Assembly: GCF_020439865.1 (NCBI RefSeq)
Contig: NZ_JAGRPF010000108.1
Span: 1-64,000, forward strand
Direction: 5' to 3'
Length of the DNA: 64,000 bases
Source of the DNA: Prosthecobacter sp.
Lineage (GTDB): Bacteria; Verrucomicrobiota; Verrucomicrobiia; Verrucomicrobiales; Verrucomicrobiaceae
The number at the start of each line of letters is the position of its first letter. The first letter of the stretch is position 1. A program made the translations under genes and the position numbers. Below the pieces are notes generated by a model. The model searched no databases and was not told the origin of the DNA. It worked only from the letters and a program-made list of their open reading frames with translations. This document shows positions 60,772 through 64,000 of this stretch, one piece after another.

Positions 60772-62231
60772 CTTCAGTTCGCAGTTCGCGGTTCGCAGTT
60801 CTCAGTTTGGGACTTTTCACCCTCGGCTCTTCGCTCGTTGCTCAAGAGCAGTCCGACTACTACCGCATCGAGACGTATGAGCTGCCGAAGGGCGTGAATT
60901 TTGAGGCGAGCGGTCTGGCGGTGACGGGCGATGGCAAACTCGCGGTCGCATTGCGCAAGGGGGAGGTCTGGATTGAGGGCAAGGACGGCTTCCGGCTCTT
61001 TGCGAGCGGGATGCATGAGATCCTCGGCCTCGCGTGGCATGACGGCGCCTTGTATGCGACGCAGCGCGCGGAGGTGACGAAACTGCGCGATACCGACGGC
61101 GATGGTAAAGCAGACGAATACCTCACGGCTTCGACGGGCTGGGGCGTTTCGGGCGCGTATCACGAGTATGCCTATGGTCCGGTGTTTGATGCGCAGGGGA
61201 ATCTCTACACCTCCCTGAACAGCAGCATGGGCAAGACCTGGAAAGGCGCGGGTGACGAAGGCGTGCATCCGCTTTGGCGCGGTTGGGTCGTGCGCATGAC
61301 ACCGCAGGGTAAGCTGGAGCCATGGTGCGCGGGATTTCGTTCACCGTGCGGTATCGGACAGGATGCGGACGGCGAAATCTTTGTCACCGATCAGCAGGGC
61401 AACTGGATGCCGACCACGCCGCTGTTTCACATCCGCAAAGGCGCCTACTTCTCGCATGCGGAGTCCATTCCCGATGCCATGCGTCCGGAATCGCCGGTGA
61501 AGATCGCCGCGAAGCAGCCGGATGGCACGCTCACGGTCGCCGAGGCGATGAAGACGGTGCAGGGCTACTGCCCGCCTGCGGTGTGGTTGCCTTATGTGAA
61601 GATGGGCCAGAGCGGCACGGGGATCGTGTGCGACAAGAGCGGCGGCAAGTTCGGCCCGTTTGAGAAGCAGCTCTTCCTCGGTGAGTTCGTGCTCAGCGGT
61701 GTGAACCGTGTCTTCCTCGAAAAAGTGGGCGGTGAATTTCAGGGCGCATGCTTTCCGTTTGTGGAGGGGCTGCAATGCGCGGCGCTGGCGCTGACCACGC
61801 TGCCCGATGGATCGCTCGTCGTTGGCGAATCAAACCGTGGCTGGAACAGCAAGGGCAACCGGCCCTTCGGCTTACAGCAGATCGTGTGGACGAAAAAGAC
61901 ACCGCTCGAGGTGCAGAAGATGGAGCTCATGAAGTCCGGCTTCCGCTTCACCTTCACCCTGCCGGTGGACAAGGCAAGCCTCGGCAAACTGACCGGCCAG
62001 AGCTACACCTATCCCTTCCAGAGCAAATACGGCGGCGAAGAACTCGATGCGAAGCCACTGCAAATCAGCGACGCGAAGCTTTCAGACGACGGCCTGGTTC
62101 TCGAAGTCACCGTCGCGAACCTGCGCGAGGGCTACGTGCACGAGTTCGAACTGCCGGGGTTGAAAGCGAAGGACGGCTCGCCGCTGTGGCATCGCATGGC
62201 GTATTACACGCTGAACCGGCTGAAGGAGTGA
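60765..62231 (+). CDS. sorbosone-dehydrogenase-like beta-propeller protein
   Basis: 488 residues. The signal peptide SVRSSRFAVLSLGLFTLGSSLVA is encoded partly by a GTTCGCA repeat. The body is a PQQ-sugar-dehydrogenase-like propeller: NFEASGLAVTGDGKLAVALRKG, GLAWHDGALYATQRAEVTKLRDTDGDGKADE, GFRSPCGIGQDADGEIFVTDQQGNW and GRPFGLQQIVWT. The operon order (isomerase, DJ-1, pentaheme cytochrome, this gene) suggests a PQQ- or cytochrome-linked sugar oxidase, with the cytochrome as acceptor. Co-factor binding cannot be read by eye. Confidence 0.82.
   Translation: MVASVRSSRFAVLSLGLFTLGSSLVAQEQSDYYRIETYELPKGVNFEASGLAVTGDGKLAVALRKGEVWIEGKDGFRLFASGMHEILGLAWHDGALYATQRAEVTKLRDTDGDGKADEYLTASTGWGVSGAYHEYAYGPVFDAQGNLYTSLNSSMGKTWKGAGDEGVHPLWRGWVVRMTPQGKLEPWCAGFRSPCGIGQDADGEIFVTDQQGNWMPTTPLFHIRKGAYFSHAESIPDAMRPESPVKIAAKQPDGTLTVAEAMKTVQGYCPPAVWLPYVKMGQSGTGIVCDKSGGKFGPFEKQLFLGEFVLSGVNRVFLEKVGGEFQGACFPFVEGLQCAALALTTLPDGSLVVGESNRGWNSKGNRPFGLQQIVWTKKTPLEVQKMELMKSGFRFTFTLPVDKASLGKLTGQSYTYPFQSKYGGEELDAKPLQISDAKLSDDGLVLEVTVANLREGYVHEFELPGLKAKDGSPLWHRMAYYTLNRLKE
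60775..60810 (+). repeat. GTTCGCA tandem repeat inside signal-peptide codons
   Basis: CAGTTCGCAGTTCGCGGTTCGCAGTTCTCAG-type units (CAGTTCGC, AGTTCGCG, GTTCGCAG) repeat four times at the start of the propeller gene, encoding VRSSRFAVLS. A related GTTCGCAGTTCGC lies at 22264-22276 upstream of exbB. Confidence 0.65.
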
Positions 62232-62251
62232 CGGGCTGAAGCCCGAACTAC
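62231..62251. repeat. GTAG-CTTCAG palindromic element between convergent genes
   Basis: On the minus strand it reads GTAGTTCGGGCTTCAGCCCG with the core stem CGGGC/GCCCG. It touches the stop of the propeller gene and is 7 bp from the end of rlmI, acting perhaps as a shared 3'-end hairpin. Copies at 22293-22352. Confidence 0.6.
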
Positions 62252-62258
62252 GAACGCA

Positions 62259-63428
62259 TTACCACGAAGCCACGACCTCATAGGCGTAGCCGCGGAGGTA
62301 TTCGGTCTCGGGGATGGTGGCGAGGATGGGGTGGTCGGGGCGCTGGGTGTAGGTGGTGACGCGGCGGAGGGTTTTCTTGGCATCGACGGCGGCGTCGGTG
62401 ATGCTGCTGTGGAACTCGGCGGCGCTGACGTGATGGGAGCAGGTGAAGGTGGCGAAGATGCCGCCGGGCTCGAGCATCTTCATGGCGCGGAGGTGGATCT
62501 CCTTGTAGCCACGCAGCGCATCGCGCACGGAGCTCTTGGTTTTGGTGAAGGAGGGCGGATCGAGGATGATCAGATCGTAGCGGGCGGCGGCGGCTTCGTT
62601 GCGCTTGAGGAAGTCGAAGCAGTTTTCGGCGATGCATTCGATCTTCGCTCCGGCGATGGCGGCGTTTTGTTTCGCGACCTCGGTGGCGGGCTCGCTGATG
62701 TCCACGGCGGTGACCTCGCTGGCTCCGGCGAGGGCGCAGGCCTGCGCGAAGCCGCCTTGATTGGAGAAGCAGTCGAGCACGCGGCGGCCTCTGGCGAGGG
62801 CGGAGACGAGTTGGTAGTTGTCGAGCTGATCGAGGTAGAGGCCGGTCTTCTGGCCTTCGAGGAGGTCGGCGTGGAAGGCGCTGCCCTGATAACGGACGAC
62901 GAAAGGTGTGGGCGTCTCGCCACTGACGACGCCTTTGACCTGCTCCATGCCCTCGGCCTTGCGCACAGCGGCTTCATTGCGCTCGACGATGCCGCGCGGC
63001 TTCACGACGTCGTTGAGCGCCTGGATGATGAGGTCTTTGCGCAGATCCATCGCGAGGGTGAGCGTCTGCAGAACGAGGAAGTCGCCGTAGCGGTCGATGA
63101 TGACGCCGGGAAGGCCGTCGGACTCGCTCCAGACGAGGCGGCATAGGTTTGGATCGACACCGGAGGCTTCGCGCACCTTGATCGCGCGCTGGATGCGACG
63201 CGTGAAGAAGTCGAGATCGAGATCCTGGCGGCGGTAGGAGAACAAGCGCGCGGAGATCTGCGACTGCGGATTGTAGATGGCGCTGCCGAGCGGTTTGCCG
63301 CGAACGTCTTGCAGATGGACGACGTCGCCGGGCTTGGGATCACCGAAGCGTTTTTGGATTTCGGTGGCATAGACCCAGAGGTGACCGTGGAAGAGGCGGG
63401 CGCGGGGCTGGACGGTGAGGGTGGGCAT
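62259..63428 (-). CDS. rlmI: 23S rRNA (cytosine1962-C5)-methyltransferase-like protein
   Basis: 389 residues from MPTLTVQPRARLFHG. A PUA-like domain (about 1-75) and an intermediate region precede the methyltransferase: VLDCFSNQGGFAQACALAGASEVTAVDIS (near 215) and LIILDPPSFTKTK near 290. RlmI methylates 23S rRNA C1962. The longer ORF start (63500) only adds a translated repeat (HSSFINLHSSF), so 63428 is chosen. Confidence 0.92.
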   Translation of the reverse strand: MPTLTVQPRARLFHGHLWVYATEIQKRFGDPKPGDVVHLQDVRGKPLGSAIYNPQSQISARLFSYRRQDLDLDFFTRRIQRAIKVREASGVDPNLCRLVWSESDGLPGVIIDRYGDFLVLQTLTLAMDLRKDLIIQALNDVVKPRGIVERNEAAVRKAEGMEQVKGVVSGETPTPFVVRYQGSAFHADLLEGQKTGLYLDQLDNYQLVSALARGRRVLDCFSNQGGFAQACALAGASEVTAVDISEPATEVAKQNAAIAGAKIECIAENCFDFLKRNEAAAARYDLIILDPPSFTKTKSSVRDALRGYKEIHLRAMKMLEPGGIFATFTCSHHVSAAEFHSSITDAAVDAKKTLRRVTTYTQRPDHPILATIPETEYLRGYAYEVVASW

Positions 63429-63434
63429 GAGGGG

Positions 63435-63468
63435 AAATGACGAATGCAGATTGATGAATGACGAATGG
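63435..63468. repeat. AATGACGAAT dispersed repeat, cluster 4
   Basis: AATGACGAATG occurs at 63436-63446 and 63457-63467, 7 bp 5' of the rlmI start codon on the minus strand, as in clusters 1-3. Confidence 0.75.
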
Positions 63469-63520
63469 CCAGTGCTCGCAGGGGAATGCGAGGGTTGCAA
63501 GCGTGGTCGTGAGGTGTTGG

Positions 63521-63559
63521 CCCCTCACCCTAGCCCTCTCCCCGCAAGCGGGGCGAGGG
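63521..63559. repeat. CCCTCACCCTAGCCCTCTCCCC palindromic repeat
   Basis: CCCTCTCCCCGC-AA-GCGGGGCGAGGG (63534-63559) forms a 12-bp stem with one mismatch, preceded by CCCCTCACCCTAG. Similar CCCTCACCCTAACCCTCTCCC elements are known as dispersed repeats in many bacteria. It lies 3' of the partial dehydrogenase gene. Confidence 0.65.
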
Positions 63560-63572
63560 AATCTGAGTTTGA

Positions 63573-64000
63573 TCACACTGAAACGACCGCCTTGATCACA
63601 CGGGACTCGGGCTTGAGCCATTCGTCCATCTGCGAGGGCAGTTCGTTGAACTCGCACCGATGGCTGATCCAAGGGCGGGTGTCGATCTGGCCGGACTGGA
63701 TCATGGCGAGGATGCGGGGGAAGTCGGAGGCGACGGCGTTGCGGCTGGCGAGGAGTGTGAGCTCGCGACGATGGAACAAAGGATCGTCGATGAGGACGGG
63801 TTCCTTGGTGATGCCCACGTAAACAATGCGGCCGGTGAAGCGGGCAAAGCGGAATGCGCCGCTCATGGAGTTCGGATTACCAGTGGCGTCGAAGACGATT
63901 TGGAAGGCGGGCGCATCGGGCAATGACGCGACGACATTCACACCGGGGTAGTATTGCTCGACGAACTCGCGACGGGCGGCGTTGAGTTCGAGCATTGTGA
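63573..64000 (-). CDS. zinc-type alcohol dehydrogenase, C-terminal part (5' end outside window)
   Basis: About 142 residues remain. The Rossmann segment includes LELNAARREFVEQYYPGVNV, AFQIVFDATGNPNSMSGAFRF and GRIVYVGITKEPVLIDDPLFHRRELTLLASRNA, characteristic of zinc-type medium-chain dehydrogenases (Zn-ADH/L-galactonate dehydrogenase type). The catalytic zinc domain lies beyond the window. No substrate call can be made. Confidence 0.85.
   Translation of the reverse strand, partial: TMLELNAARREFVEQYYPGVNVVASLPDAPAFQIVFDATGNPNSMSGAFRFARFTGRIVYVGITKEPVLIDDPLFHRRELTLLASRNAVASDFPRILAMIQSGQIDTRPWISHRCEFNELPSQMDEWLKPESRVIKAVVSV

Noticed and set aside
1..64000. CRISPR array, prophage or insertion sequence
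   Set aside because: No regularly spaced repeats, no transposase, integrase or phage structural gene seen on either strand.

Overview
The window looks like a chromosomal segment of a Verrucomicrobiota bacterium, probably a Verrucomicrobiaceae/Prosthecobacter-like member of the PVC superphylum. The evidence is the high GC content, two DUF1501 proteins, two giant LamG / planctomycete-type cytochrome / DUF1549-DUF1553 proteins, a DUF1080 (3-keto-disaccharide hydrolase) protein, a sorbosone-dehydrogenase-like propeller and a pentaheme cytochrome. Kdo transferase (waaA) indicates a Gram-negative envelope, and menF, menD and menG indicate menaquinone respiration. Many starts lack an obvious Shine-Dalgarno sequence. 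No phage, integrase, transposase, CRISPR array or rRNA gene was seen.

Layout. 1-1792: C-terminally incomplete HerA/DUF87-type ATPase (minus). 1910-6863 (plus): prolyl oligopeptidase, then a VIT/vWA surface protein with a Gly-rich C-terminal sorting tail that overlaps by one base a rhombosortase gene. 6891-20989 (minus): DUF1080, DUF1501 and two tandem DUF1549/DUF1553 paralogues downstream of a two-component pair, a GYF/PH-like membrane protein and a YbjN-like protein. tRNA-Pro and a minimal NagA follow. 22524-28668 (plus): ExbB, ExbD-like, TonB-like, zinc ribbon, MoxR and a DUF58-transglutaminase fusion. tRNA-Val, a PAS-AraC regulator and a TonB-dependent receptor behind a cobalamin-riboswitch-like leader come next.

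31959-50377 is mostly housekeeping: thiE, an M16 peptidase, an esterase, rnhB-yraN, dhaK-cNMP protein-dhaL, menF-menD, a MurQ/GKRP-like SIS protein, a CT398-like zinc-ribbon coiled coil, a nucleotidyltransferase, waaA, rsmD and a PQQ-type propeller. 50475-57045 holds a parvulin, a DacA-type lipoprotein, a second DUF1501 protein, a prenyltransferase-fold protein, tRNA-Leu and menG. 57142-62231 is a tight plus-strand operon (sugar isomerase-like, DJ-1/PfpI, pentaheme cytochrome, propeller dehydrogenase) that looks like periplasmic sugar oxidation. The window ends with rlmI and a truncated alcohol dehydrogenase.

The most notable signals are the dedicated rhombosortase/substrate pair, an ExbD-like protein with Asn in place of the proton-carrying Asp, the DUF58-TgpA fusion, and short dispersed repeats (AATGACGAAT and GTTCGCA families). 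The repeats sit just upstream of start codons and in two cases are translated into signal peptides.
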